Positions 44,559 through 54,769 of a stretch of DNA of 64,000 nt are shown here, piece after piece (position 1 is the first letter of the stretch; each line of letters begins with the position of its first letter). The DNA is from Pseudaminobacter soli (ex Li et al. 2025) (GTDB taxonomy: Bacteria > Pseudomonadota > Alphaproteobacteria > Rhizobiales > Rhizobiaceae). The stretch spans positions 434,001 to 498,000 of the forward strand of contig NZ_PXYL01000004.1 in assembly GCF_003012705.1 (NCBI RefSeq), given 5' to 3'. The position numbers and the translations under genes were made by a program. The notes below the pieces were generated by a model. The model was not told the origin of the DNA and ran no database searches. It was given only the letters and a program-made list of their open reading frames with translations.

Positions 44559-46046
44559 TCAGAGGTAGGTCGTGCGCTCCAGCTGCGTGATCTCCGCCCA
44601 GAAGGCGAGAATCTCGGCGCGCTTCAGGTCCTGATAGACCTTCGCCATCAACGGGCCAAGCGCACGCTCGATGAAAGTGCTCTTGGCCATCAGCTGCAAG
44701 GCTTCGTCCATGTCGTCCGGCAGGAACAACCCACCCTCGTCATAGGCGTTGCCCACGACCGGAGGCGGCGGAACTTCTTCGTTCTCGATACCTTCGATCA
44801 TGCCCTGGATCAGCGCCGCCATCACCAGATACGGGTTGGCGTCGGCGCCCGCGATGCGGTGTTCGAGACGCTTGTTCTCGTCCGACGCGACCGGGATGCG
44901 CAGCGCCACGGAGCGGTTGTTCTCGCCCCAGACGGCACGGGTCGGTGCATAGGAGCCGGGCGTGATGCGGCGGAAGCCGTTCCACGTGTTGATGAACAAC
45001 AGCAGCGATTCCGGCATCGTGCGGAGCAGGCCGGCGACGGCCGCTTCGAGCTTCTTGCGTCCGGCCTCTCCGCCGAAGATGTTGTGCCCCTCGCGGTCCA
45101 GCATGGAGGCATGCACATGCATGCCGTTGCCGGCATATTCGAGGAACGGCTTGGCCATGAAGGTGGCGGTCAAGCCATGCGCGCGGGCGCAGCCGATGAC
45201 CAGGCGCTGCAGCATGATCACGTCGTCGGCGGCCCGGAGCGGGTCGGCGCGGTGCTTGAGGTTGACCTCGAACTGGCCGGGGGCCGCTTCCTTGATGATC
45301 GTGTCGATCGGCAGGCCTTGTTCCTGCGCGGCATCGCGGATCATGTCGAACAGCTCGGCATGCTCGGACAGGTCGTCGAGCCCGTACATGCGCAAGCGAT
45401 CCGGGCCGGCCGTGGCGCCCACGGGAGCCGGCATGCCGTCATCCCACTCCACTTCCGGGTCGAGCAAGTAGAACTCGAGCTCGAAGGCAACGACCGGGAA
45501 GTAACCCTTGGCGTTGACCTCGGCCACCTTGCGCTTCAGCACCTGGCGCGAGTCCGCCATGAAGGGCTCACCTTCCGGCGAGAAGGTCTGGAGCATCACC
45601 TGCGCGGTCTTGCGCTTGGCCCACGGCACGATCGACAGCGACCCACGCGTGGCGCGGCAATAGCCGTCCTGGTCGCCGGTCTCGATGTGCAGGCCCGTTT
45701 CGGTGACTTCGCGGCCCCAAACGTCCAGCCCGTGCAGCGACATGGGGAAGTTGACGCCTTCCTGGAAGGCTTTCTTCAACGCGTCGCCAGGGGCCCACTT
45801 GCCGCGCATGACGCCGTTGGGATCGACCAGAAGGAATTCCACGGCCTCGAGGTCGGGATGCTTCTCGACAAAGGCCCGGTACTCGGCCTCGTGGTCGGGT
45901 GAAATGAATGCGGATTTTTTCTTCGCCGCAGCGGCCGGAGGGATTTCCGGGGGGCGGCCTTTTTCGGCAGCAAGGCGAGGATTGTAGGAATTCTCACCGA
46001 TCGAAGAATTGGTTCCGGTTTGCGTGTTGCCGGCTAGTTCACCCAA
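44559..46046 (-). CDS. puuA: Gamma-glutamylputrescine synthetase-like enzyme (glutamine synthetase family)
   Basis: This 495-residue glutamine-synthetase-family protein aligns well with E. coli PuuA (FPVVAFELEFYLLDPE, EAAPGQFEVNLKHRADPL, ATFMAKPFLEYAGNGMHVHASM, HRIAGADANPYLVMAALIQG). PuuA ligates glutamate to putrescine with ATP. Next to the pot importer this role fits, though other gamma-glutamyl amine ligases are possible. The start is a TTG at 46046 preceded by AGG; no nearer start is available. The first 45 residues are not conserved. Confidence 0.8.
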   Translation of the reverse strand: MGELAGNTQTGTNSSIGENSYNPRLAAEKGRPPEIPPAAAAKKKSAFISPDHEAEYRAFVEKHPDLEAVEFLLVDPNGVMRGKWAPGDALKKAFQEGVNFPMSLHGLDVWGREVTETGLHIETGDQDGYCRATRGSLSIVPWAKRKTAQVMLQTFSPEGEPFMADSRQVLKRKVAEVNAKGYFPVVAFELEFYLLDPEVEWDDGMPAPVGATAGPDRLRMYGLDDLSEHAELFDMIRDAAQEQGLPIDTIIKEAAPGQFEVNLKHRADPLRAADDVIMLQRLVIGCARAHGLTATFMAKPFLEYAGNGMHVHASMLDREGHNIFGGEAGRKKLEAAVAGLLRTMPESLLLFINTWNGFRRITPGSYAPTRAVWGENNRSVALRIPVASDENKRLEHRIAGADANPYLVMAALIQGMIEGIENEEVPPPPVVGNAYDEGGLFLPDDMDEALQLMAKSTFIERALGPLMAKVYQDLKRAEILAFWAEITQLERTTYL

Positions 46047-46103
46047 GATATACCTGTTTAATTGTTTCAGACAACATAACCTGCCCTTGCCTTCGCAGTT
46101 CTG

Positions 46104-47051
46104 TCAATGGGGAGAAGGCATGCCAGTGGTGCCGGGACGGCTCGGACGCGACTGGCGCCGGAACTCCAGCCCGAGATGGACGAGCAGCGCCGTGAACACC
46201 ACCGTGCCGCCCAGAATGGTGCGCGCCGACGGTATCTCGCCATGAATCAGCCAGACCCAGATCGGCCCGAGTATCGGTTCGAAGGTGCCGATCAAGGCGG
46301 CCACGGCGGCCGGAATCAGCCGGGCGCCGGTGGCAAAGCAGGCAAGCCCGAGGCCAAGATTGATAGCGCCGAAGACGAACAAAAAGCTCATGTCGCGCGG
46401 CGTCACGGCAAAGCCGCCGATCTGGGTTGCTGCGAAGGACGCCGCGAAGATCGTGCCCAGGCAAGTCGCCGGCGTCATCCGCACATGCGCAAAGCGGCGC
46501 GTGATCACCGTGGCGATCGAGAACATCACCGCGATCAGCAGCGCGAGCCCATCGCCGACCGGGGACACTTCGCCGTTGAAGGATTCGGAGACCATGATGG
46601 CGACGCCGCAGATCACGGCGGCGATCGCCGCCCAGGTCGGCGCAGAAACTCGTTCGCGGAACAGCGCCCAGGCAATCAGCGCGGCCAGCAGCGGCACGCC
46701 CGCCTGCATCAACAGGATGTTGGCGACGGTGGTGTAGGCAAGCGCGACCACGAAAGAGGTCGAGGCGGTGGCAAAGCAGACGGCGACCGCCAGACCGGGC
46801 AGGCCCATGCTGCCGAACAGTTTCAGCGTGCCGCGCACGCCGTCGCGCCAGACCATGTAACCGATGAGGAACGCTGCCGCCCAGGACGAGCGCCAGAACA
46901 CGACGGCCCAACTGTCGGGATTTTCGATGAAGCGGCCGAGGGTGCCGCCAAAGCTCCACATCAGCGCGGACAGGAAAACAAGCAGGATGCCAACGCGCTC
47001 GTCGCGTCCGGAGGCTTTGGAGCCAGCATGTGAAACGGCGGCTTCTGTCAT
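46104..47051 (-). CDS. EamA/DMT-family transporter
   Basis: The 315-residue protein shows ten hydrophobic segments in two EamA repeats (for example SALMWSFGGTLGRFIENPD in the first and LIGTFEPILGPIWVWLIHGE in the second). It is an inner-membrane exporter of unknown substrate. The ATG at 47051 begins the first repeat after a short polar leader. It lies 57 bp upstream of the PuuA-like gene on the same strand, so export or uptake linked to polyamine use is possible but unproven. Confidence 0.88.
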   Translation of the reverse strand: MTEAAVSHAGSKASGRDERVGILLVFLSALMWSFGGTLGRFIENPDSWAVVFWRSSWAAAFLIGYMVWRDGVRGTLKLFGSMGLPGLAVAVCFATASTSFVVALAYTTVANILLMQAGVPLLAALIAWALFRERVSAPTWAAIAAVICGVAIMVSESFNGEVSPVGDGLALLIAVMFSIATVITRRFAHVRMTPATCLGTIFAASFAATQIGGFAVTPRDMSFLFVFGAINLGLGLACFATGARLIPAAVAALIGTFEPILGPIWVWLIHGEIPSARTILGGTVVFTALLVHLGLEFRRQSRPSRPGTTGMPSPH

Positions 47052-47230
47052 GACTGGACCATCGTCGTTTCGGCCAAGATGCGCATGCCGCAAAGCGACA
47101 GGCGCGATCTGAATTGCGTAACGCAAAGCCCCGCATCACGCGTGATCCAGCGCACGCGAGCGGTTGTGGCACCCGATTGATCAAGAGAATCGCGGGTAGC
47201 GCACCAGATTATGGACACCGGAAACCGGAC

Positions 47231-47530
47231 TCATGTTCGCCCGTCGAGCACCTCCCGCCAAAGACGATGCCCTTCCGAGACAAGCAGGACGTAAACGGCC
47301 TTCGACGTCTCATCGATATCGTAGGCGACCACATAGTTCCCGAATACGGTATACCGAAACGAGCCGTAGCTGCGTCCGCTCTTGGGAAAAGCCGCCAGCA
47401 GTTCGACGACGCGCCTTTGCAGATCGTCGACGAATGAGAATGCCCGCGCCGGATTGTCCGCGGCAATGAAATCGATGATGGAGAGAAAATCTTCTTCTGC
47501 GGACCTAGAGAAGAAGACCCGATAGCTCAT
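47231..47530 (-). CDS. parE: ParE/RelE-family toxin
   Basis: The 99-residue protein has the ParE/RelE fold, with an N-terminal YRVFFSRSAEEDFLSIIDFIA helix, a central FPKSGRSYGSFRYTVFGNYVVAYDID strand region and a C-terminal VYVLLVSEGHRLW strand. ParE toxins poison DNA gyrase; this subgroup's target is inferred from the family. Its start overlaps the parD stop by 4 bp (ATGA), the usual arrangement. Confidence 0.9.
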   Translation of the reverse strand: MSYRVFFSRSAEEDFLSIIDFIAADNPARAFSFVDDLQRRVVELLAAFPKSGRSYGSFRYTVFGNYVVAYDIDETSKAVYVLLVSEGHRLWREVLDGRT

Positions 47531-47787
47531 CGATCAGGCTTCGATCCGGGTGCCTGACGAATGCGATCTCGCGCACGCTCAAAGAATTCCGGCGTGGCTT
47601 CGGTTACCGCATCAGCTGCCACTTCGGCGCGAGCCTGTTCGACACGCGCCTGCAAATCACGCGCCATATTCTCACGCAAATGGGCGCGCAAAGCCTCACG
47701 CACGACCTCGCTGGCCGACGAATAATGGCCCGAGCGCACCTGGGAGGAGACGTACTCCTCAAGTTCCTTGGTGAGTGAAACGTTCAT
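47527..47787 (-). CDS. parD: ParD/CopG-family antitoxin
   Basis: The 86-residue protein has the ribbon-helix-helix N-terminus of ParD (MNVSLTKELEEYVSSQVRSGHYSSASEVVREALR) and a helical C-terminal half that would wrap the ParE toxin. It represses its own operon in family members. A 10-bp inverted repeat just upstream (47804-47844) is a good operator candidate. The pair sits between a DMT exporter and the scfR-like gene. Confidence 0.92.
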   Translation of the reverse strand: MNVSLTKELEEYVSSQVRSGHYSSASEVVREALRAHLRENMARDLQARVEQARAEVAADAVTEATPEFFERARDRIRQAPGSKPDR

Positions 47788-47803
47788 GCCAAGAAGCTAA
47801 GGT

Positions 47804-47844
47804 TGATAACAGGCTTTGTCAATTTTCGCTATTTCCTGTTATCA
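47804..47844. promoter_or_regulatory. Inverted repeat upstream of parDE
   Basis: TGATAACAGG (47804-47813) and CCTGTTATCA (47835-47844) are perfect complements 21 bp apart, about 17-57 bp upstream of parD. The distal arm overlaps the scfR stop codon. No T-run follows, so it is more likely an operator for the ParD repressor than a terminator. Confidence 0.55.
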
Positions 47845-49281
47845 CTGAAAATCAAACGCACTTAGCCCCGTCACCATCTCGTCCAGCCCCAGAGGGCGCG
47901 TTACCGGCGGCTCGGCGCGCGACAGGCAGCCGGTGCGCTCGCAGAGCCGGCAGGCCGGGCCGACCGGGGTGGCTGTGCCCTGCCCTGCCTTGCCCTGCAC
48001 ACCACCCGGCAATGCCGCGCCATAGACGATCTCGTCCTTGAAGCCGATGTCGCAGCCCAGAAGCAGAGCGGTGCGGCGCGGCCGCTCGGTGAAGGCGCCC
48101 TGCGGCCCCTCCAGCGTGCGCGCCACGCAGAGAAATTCGGCCCCATCCGGCATTTCCACCGCCTCGACCAGGATCTGGCCGGGCTGCGCGAAGGCGGCAT
48201 GCACCGGCAGCTTGGGGCACCCGCCGCCGAAGCGGCTCTGTGGAAACCCTTGCGCGCCCGCCTTGCGGAAGCGATTCCCCGCATTGTCCACCTCCAGCAT
48301 GAAGAAGGGCACGCCCACCGCGCCCGGCCGCTGCAGCATGGTCAGCCGGTTGGCTGCCTGTTCGAAGGACACGCCGAAGCGCGATTTCAGCACGTCTATG
48401 TCATAGCGCGCCCGCAGCGCTGCCGACTGGAACGCCTGATAGGGCATCATCAGCGCATGCGCCGCATAGCGCCCGAGCTCGAAGCGCGCCAGCCGCCGCG
48501 CCTCGTCCGACGACAGTTTTAGGGACTGGATTTCGGCCGCGATGGCCACCGACATGCGGATCAGGCAGGCCTCCATCGCCACTTCACGCAGCTGGTCAAA
48601 GGGCGACAGCCGCTCCGAGATGAACAGCCGCTGCGAATGCCTGTCATAGCGGCGGCGCCAGTTGGGCATGGTGGCGACCGGCAACACCTTCACCACGATG
48701 CCGAACTCCCGCTTCAGCCAGGCCTTCAGCGCGCCATAGAGGTCGTCGCCCGGGTCGAGCACCGCGATGAATGCCTCGGCTTCTTCCTCCAGCGCGGCAA
48801 AATGGTTCGGGCGGCGCTCGAACATTTCGCGCACTTCGTCAATGGGCAGGCGCGCACCCGACAGCGCCGTCGCACGCCCCTCATGCGCCAGCATTTCGGA
48901 CAGATCCGACAGGCGCCCCGCCTGCTCGCGATAGGCGCGAAACAGTTTTATCACTGCCGCCGCCGCATTCGGCGCGCCTTCGGCCAGCTCGACCAGCTCC
49001 TGGTCGCCCGGCAGCTCACCGGCCAGCAGCGGGTCCGAAAAAACCTCCCTGAGCGCCGCGATCGAACCGCGCGCCTCGCCATGCAGTTCCTCCGGCTCCA
49101 CCTTGTAGACCGAGGCGAGTTTCAGGATCAGCTGCACGGTCAGCGGCCGCTGGTTGCGTTCGATGAGGTTGAGATAGGACGGCGAAATGCCGAGTCCCTC
49201 GGCCATCGCAGTCTGGGTCAGGCCCTTGGCGTTGCGAATGCGACGAATGCGCGGCCCGGCGAAAATCTTCTGCTCGGCCAT
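47842..49281 (-). CDS. ScfR/RamB-type regulator (XRE domain plus IrrE-like domain)
   Basis: The 479-residue protein has an N-terminal XRE helix-turn-helix (residues 9-63, GLTQTAMAEGLGISPSYLNLIERNQRPL), a central IrrE/ImmA-like domain and a long C-terminal domain with paired cysteines (GPACRLCERTGCLSRAEP). This order is that of ScfR/PccR/RamB regulators of short-chain acyl-CoA and acetate metabolism. It is divergent from aceA, which such regulators control in other bacteria. The zinc-metalloprotease HExxH motif of IrrE is not evident. Confidence 0.9.
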   Translation of the reverse strand: MAEQKIFAGPRIRRIRNAKGLTQTAMAEGLGISPSYLNLIERNQRPLTVQLILKLASVYKVEPEELHGEARGSIAALREVFSDPLLAGELPGDQELVELAEGAPNAAAAVIKLFRAYREQAGRLSDLSEMLAHEGRATALSGARLPIDEVREMFERRPNHFAALEEEAEAFIAVLDPGDDLYGALKAWLKREFGIVVKVLPVATMPNWRRRYDRHSQRLFISERLSPFDQLREVAMEACLIRMSVAIAAEIQSLKLSSDEARRLARFELGRYAAHALMMPYQAFQSAALRARYDIDVLKSRFGVSFEQAANRLTMLQRPGAVGVPFFMLEVDNAGNRFRKAGAQGFPQSRFGGGCPKLPVHAAFAQPGQILVEAVEMPDGAEFLCVARTLEGPQGAFTERPRRTALLLGCDIGFKDEIVYGAALPGGVQGKAGQGTATPVGPACRLCERTGCLSRAEPPVTRPLGLDEMVTGLSAFDFQ

Positions 49282-49289
49282 GGCAGCCC

Positions 49290-49448
49290 TTTACACTCAT
49301 TTACAGATCGACGGCGATATCTCGCCACGACCGCATTTGACATCTTTTACAATTTTACATCGCCGCCCTGTCAAACACAACACAGGTTTTCCCTATTATC
49401 CGGCTGAAAGTCCTGTTTCTTCTCGCCTTCTTCGCAGCGCAATGTAAA
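49290..49448. promoter_or_regulatory. Cluster of TTTACA motifs between the ScfR-type regulator and aceA
   Basis: TTTACA occurs at 49290 and 49300, then as TTTTACA at 49345 and 49353, and inverted as TGTAAA at 49443. Paired copies lie 8-10 bp apart. RamB/PccR regulators bind TTTGCA-type repeats in other species, so these could be the half-sites of this regulator, controlling aceA and itself. Confidence 0.4.
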
Positions 49449-49527
49449 TTTCGTCACACATCGGCGGCGCAAACGCCATTCAACGATGCCGTCGAGATCA
49501 GTTCTTTTCCATAAGCCGGAGAGCGTT

Positions 49528-50817
<1,290 letters not shown>

Positions 50818-50879
50818 CAAGAACCATATCGCGTCCTGCGCCTGGAGCGGCGCAGGCGCGAACCAGGAGGAAACGAGAA

Positions 50880-51122
50880 ATGACACCCAGAACACGTGTC
50901 AAGGAACGTGCCGAGGAGCAGGCCTCGACCATGAGCGCAGACCAGCAGGCCGCAATCCGCATCGTCGCCAACGACCTGCATCGCCTCAACCAGTCCATCA
51001 TGAAGGCGGTGGAGGCCGGCGTCTCGGTCGAGCTCGTCCGCTCGGCGCGCCATCACGACGCCAACGGCAATTGGGGCGACCTGCTCATTCCGGTGATCGT
51101 CACCCAAACCGCGCACGGTTGA
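50880..51122 (+). CDS. Small hypothetical protein downstream of aceA
   Basis: The 80-residue product begins MTPRTRVKERAEEQASTMSADQQAAIRIVANDLHR in two parts around a possible second start at 50931, and ends in a short strand-like LLIPVIVTQTAHG. Strong AGGAGG lies before the ATG. I recall similar proteins behind isocitrate lyase in rhizobia but no function. It is 62 bp after aceA, and a strong terminator follows, so it is likely cotranscribed. Confidence 0.75.
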   Translation: MTPRTRVKERAEEQASTMSADQQAAIRIVANDLHRLNQSIMKAVEAGVSVELVRSARHHDANGNWGDLLIPVIVTQTAHG

Positions 51123-51157
51123 CCTGCACGGTCTGTCTTCAGCAAAAGATATCTTTG

Positions 51158-51190
51158 ATCACCCGCATCGAACCATGCGGGTGATTTTTC
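51158..51190 (+). terminator. Terminator of the aceA transcript
   Basis: ATCACCCGCAT pairs perfectly with ATGCGGGTGAT around CGAACC, and TTTTCTTT follows. Confidence 0.95.
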
Positions 51191-51359
51191 TTTCTGCAAG
51201 CGGCGCTTATACGACTTTCGTCGTAGTAATGACCAAGAATAGCTGCCGGTTTTTGACTCGCGATTGCCGCGGCATGCATTTATGCTTGACATACCAACGT
51301 GCTGCGGGATTAGTGGCGCCATTCAACCGTAAATTGAATGCGAGGGGAGCGGGCACTGC

Positions 51360-51806
51360 ATGTCCAAGTCAAGCGTTGACCCTGCACGCGGCCTTGAAAT
51401 TGACCTGGATCCCGAGATTTCCGAACCACAGTTGGTAGATTCCACCAAGGCCTTTGTCGTCGGACGGTCGCAGATCAACCGCGTGGTTGTGTCGAAGATC
51501 CTCGAGAAAACCGGCCTGCGTCCGGTCTCGCTGGATCCGGAGGCGGCGTTGAAGGCGCTGCACTCGCCAATTCCTTCCACGATCATTCTCGACGGCGGCC
51601 CCGAGAACGACGACTGCAATGCGCTGATGGCGCCTCTCGTCGCCTTGCGGAACGAGTTCGGCAAAAACGCAGTCTGCGTCCTTCTGCTTTTAACCAAGGC
51701 ATTGGGACAAGACGACCTCGCGCTGCTGCCGGCCGTGGATGCGGGGGTTGCCAAGCCGATAACGCCCGAGGGACTTATGTCGGTGCTGGAAAGAATGCGC
51801 GGCTGA
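51360..51806 (+). CDS. Degenerate receiver-domain protein
   Basis: The 148-residue protein aligns with a CheY-like receiver domain. The acid pair that normally follows the first strand (VVDD) is Gly35-Arg36 here (AFVVGRSQINRVVVSKIL). The phosphorylation aspartate is kept as Asp78 (IILDGG) and the lysine as Lys132 (AKPI). Loss of the acid pair argues against normal magnesium-dependent phosphorylation, so this is probably a pseudo-receiver. It stands alone ahead of the glutamine-synthetase-like gene. GAGGGGAGC precedes the ATG. Confidence 0.8.
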   Translation: MSKSSVDPARGLEIDLDPEISEPQLVDSTKAFVVGRSQINRVVVSKILEKTGLRPVSLDPEAALKALHSPIPSTIILDGGPENDDCNALMAPLVALRNEFGKNAVCVLLLLTKALGQDDLALLPAVDAGVAKPITPEGLMSVLERMRG

Positions 51807-51930
51807 CGCACCGGGCCGCGAAACGGATAGCCAAGTATCCGAATTCAGTTGCGGCAGAACCCGCACCCCCCTTTTCTTATGTCGCGACGCACGACTATAT
51901 TGGTGTATCCGAAACAAATCTTGGTGATTG

Positions 51931-53364
51931 ATGCCAGCCCCTAAAAAGGAAGTCCGCCCCTCGAAAGCCGGGGGACGAACCCGTGTGCCTACCTTCGTGA
52001 AAAGCCTCCGCGGCGTGAAGAACTGGAAGGAAGCCGCAGAATGGCTCGAATGGCGCGGAATTGAAGACATCGAGTGCATTACCCCCGACCAGGCCGGCGT
52101 CGCGCGCGGCAAGATGATGCCCTCCAGCAAATTCACGTCCAACACGTCGCTTGCGCTGCCTTCGGCCGTGTTCATGATGACGATCTCGGGCGACTACCCG
52201 GAGGACGGCAACGGCTTTGCCTATCCGGAAGATGACGGCGACCTGAAACTGGTTCCGGACCTGTCGACGCTGACCGCGGTTCCCTGGGAAGAGGACCCGA
52301 CGGCGCAGGTCATCTGCGACCTGGTCCATCAGGACGGCCGCTCGGTCGAATTCACGCCGCGCAATGTGCTGAAGCGCGTGGTGGAGGCCTATGAGGCGAA
52401 GGGCCTGAAGCCCGTCGTGGCGCCCGAAATCGAATTCTATCTGGTCCGCAAGAACCCCGACCCCGACTATCCGCTGACCCCGCCCGTGGGGCGCTCGGGC
52501 CGGCCGATCGGCGGCGGTGCCGGCTATTCCATCGCCGGCGTCAACGAGTTCGACGAGCTGATCGACGACATCTATCATTTCTCAGAGAACCAGGGCCTGG
52601 AGATCGACACGCTGATCCATGAGGAGGGCGCCGGCCAGCTGGAAATCAACCTGCGCCATGGCGACCCCATCGAGCTCGCCGACCAAGTGTTCCTGTTCAA
52701 GCGTACGATCCGCGAGGCGGCGCTCAAGCACGATACCTATGCGACCTTCATGGCCAAGCCGATCCAGGGCCAGCCGGGCTCGGCGATGCACATCCACCAG
52801 TCGATCATCGACCGCAAGACGGGCAAGAACGTGTTCTCGAGCCCGAACGGCGACGAGACCGAAACGTTCTTCAACTTCATCGGCGGCATGCAGCGCCATG
52901 TGCCGAACGCGCTGGTGATGTTCGCACCCTATGTGAACTCCTATCGCCGGTTGACCCAGGCGGCCTCGGCCCCGGTCAACAACAAGTGGGGCTATGACAA
53001 CCGCACCACCGCCTTCCGCGTGCCGCGGTCCGACCCGGCGGCGCGGCGTGTGGAAAACCGCATCCCGTCTTCCGACGCGAACCCCTATCTGGCGCTGGCG
53101 GCCTCGCTGGCCTGCGGCCTGATCGGCATCACGAAGGGCATCAAGCCCGACGCGCCGATCCTGACCACGGCAAATGAGGCCGAGATCGACTTGCCGCGCG
53201 GCCTGCTCGAAGCGGTCGACCTGTTCGAGCATGACGAGGAACTGCGGACGATATTGGGCGAGCCCTTCGTCACCACCTACGCGGCCATCAAGCGGGCCGA
53301 GTTCGAGACCTTCATGGAAGTGATCAGCCCGTGGGAGCGGGAGTATCTGCTTCTCAACGTGTAA
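51931..53364 (+). CDS. Glutamine synthetase family enzyme, probably a gamma-glutamyl amine ligase
   Basis: The 477-residue protein has the glutamine-synthetase fold (APEIEFYLVRKNP, EEGAGQLEINLRHGDP, ATFMAKPIQGQPGSAMHIHQS, ENRIPSSDANPYLALAASLA). It differs clearly from both classical GlnA and the copy at 44559. Its stop is 12 bp before a PuuB-like oxidase, which suggests it makes a gamma-glutamylated amine such as gamma-glutamylputrescine for that oxidase. No adenylylation loop is obvious. Confidence 0.8.
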   Translation: MPAPKKEVRPSKAGGRTRVPTFVKSLRGVKNWKEAAEWLEWRGIEDIECITPDQAGVARGKMMPSSKFTSNTSLALPSAVFMMTISGDYPEDGNGFAYPEDDGDLKLVPDLSTLTAVPWEEDPTAQVICDLVHQDGRSVEFTPRNVLKRVVEAYEAKGLKPVVAPEIEFYLVRKNPDPDYPLTPPVGRSGRPIGGGAGYSIAGVNEFDELIDDIYHFSENQGLEIDTLIHEEGAGQLEINLRHGDPIELADQVFLFKRTIREAALKHDTYATFMAKPIQGQPGSAMHIHQSIIDRKTGKNVFSSPNGDETETFFNFIGGMQRHVPNALVMFAPYVNSYRRLTQAASAPVNNKWGYDNRTTAFRVPRSDPAARRVENRIPSSDANPYLALAASLACGLIGITKGIKPDAPILTTANEAEIDLPRGLLEAVDLFEHDEELRTILGEPFVTTYAAIKRAEFETFMEVISPWEREYLLLNV

Positions 53365-53376
53365 GGCCCGCTCCTC

Positions 53377-54663
53377 ATGACCTATAGCAGTCCGATTTCG
53401 CCAGGTTACTCCTGGTACGAAGCCACTGTCGGCGAACGGCAGGTCTACCCTGCGCTCGACGGCGACCGCTCGGTCGACGTCGTCATCGTCGGCGGCGGCT
53501 TCACCGGCTTGTCGGCCGCGGCGCATCTGGCCAAGGCCGGCACGAATGTCGCGCTGATCGAGGCGCATCGCTTCGGCGATGGCGCCTCGGGACGCAATGG
53601 CGGCCAGCTCGGCACGGGCCAGCGCGCCTGGGCCGAGGACCTCGAAGCCGAACTCGGCTTCACCCGCGCCAAGGCGCTGTTCGACCTTGCCGAGGAGGCC
53701 AAGGCGCATCTGCTCGATTTCGCAACGGCCAACGCGATCGACATCGAGTTCATGCCCGGCCAATTGTCGGTCGCGCACAAGCCGCGCTATGTCGACGCCT
53801 ACAAGGCGCATGCCGACATCATGGCAACGCGCTTCGGCTACGATCACATCAGCTTCATGGATGCGAAGGAAACGGCCGAGCGCCTGGGCACGACCGCCTA
53901 TTTCGGCGGCACGCGCGACGGCGGCACCGGCCATATCCATCCGCTGAAGCTCGCGGTCGGCACAGCGCGCGTGGCGGCGGCCGCTGGAGCGCAGCTCTTC
54001 GAGACGACGCCGGCTACCGGCATCACCTCGTCCGGCGGCAAGGTGCGGGTGACCACGCCTTTCGGCACCATCACCGCCGACAAGGCGCTGATTGCGGTCA
54101 ACGCCTATGGCGGCATGCTGGAGCCGATGAGCGCCTCGCATGTCATGCCCATCGGCTCCTTCATCGGCGCGACAGTGCCGCTCGGATCCGACAGCCCGGT
54201 CATACCGGGAGGTGAATCGGTGGACGATTCACGCTTCGTCGTGCGCTATTTCCGCAAGTCCAAGGACGGTCGTCTGCTCTTCGGCGGCCGCGAGGCCTAT
54301 ACGGTCAGCGATCCCAAGGACATCCAGACCCAGATCCGCAAGCAGATCACCGAGCTCTATCCATCGCTGAAGGATGTGGAGATCACCCATGGCTGGGGCG
54401 GCTATGTCGGCATTACTGTGCCGAGAAAGCCCTTCGTCCGCGAAGTGATGCCCAATGTCATCTACGCCGGCGGCTATTCGGGCCACGGCGTGATGCTGTC
54501 CAACTTCGTGGGCAAGCTCTATGCGGAAACGGTCGCCGGCAACCGCGACCGGCTAAAGCTCTTCGAAGAACTGAAGATACCGCCCTTCCCCGGCGGCCGG
54601 CGCCTGCGCACGCCGCTGCTGTTCCTGGCGCTCAACTGGTTCGCCCTACGCGACCGGATTTGA
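53377..54663 (+). CDS. puuB: FAD-dependent gamma-glutamylputrescine oxidase-like protein
   Basis: The 428-residue protein is a DAO-type flavoprotein with an N-terminal dinucleotide-binding motif (VVIVGGGFTGLSAAAHLAKAG) and a C-terminal GYSGHGVMLSNFVGKL motif. SPGYSWYEATV at the start is typical of the PuuB group, which oxidises gamma-glutamylputrescine to the aldehyde. It pairs with the synthetase upstream. A strong bidirectional terminator follows. Confidence 0.85.
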   Translation: MTYSSPISPGYSWYEATVGERQVYPALDGDRSVDVVIVGGGFTGLSAAAHLAKAGTNVALIEAHRFGDGASGRNGGQLGTGQRAWAEDLEAELGFTRAKALFDLAEEAKAHLLDFATANAIDIEFMPGQLSVAHKPRYVDAYKAHADIMATRFGYDHISFMDAKETAERLGTTAYFGGTRDGGTGHIHPLKLAVGTARVAAAAGAQLFETTPATGITSSGGKVRVTTPFGTITADKALIAVNAYGGMLEPMSASHVMPIGSFIGATVPLGSDSPVIPGGESVDDSRFVVRYFRKSKDGRLLFGGREAYTVSDPKDIQTQIRKQITELYPSLKDVEITHGWGGYVGITVPRKPFVREVMPNVIYAGGYSGHGVMLSNFVGKLYAETVAGNRDRLKLFEELKIPPFPGGRRLRTPLLFLALNWFALRDRI

Positions 54664-54672
54664 CGCCACGAA

Positions 54673-54705
54673 CAAAAAAACCCGGCGCAGGCGCCGGGTT
54701 TTTTG
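54673..54705. terminator. Bidirectional terminator between puuB-like and SleB-like genes
   Basis: CCCGGCGC and GCGCCGGG pair around AG, flanked by AAAAAAA on the left and TTTTTTG on the right, so both convergent genes can end here. Confidence 0.93.
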
Positions 54706-54769
54706 TTGTGCGCCTTGGTGAAAAGGCAAAGGCTTTTTGCCTATCCGACCAAGACGTCCCCCGCCCTTC

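Noticed and set aside
52582-54141. A 519-residue antisense frame across the puuB-like gene
   Set aside because: Both sense genes there have full-length family matches; the antisense product is compositionally biased and has no recognisable fold.
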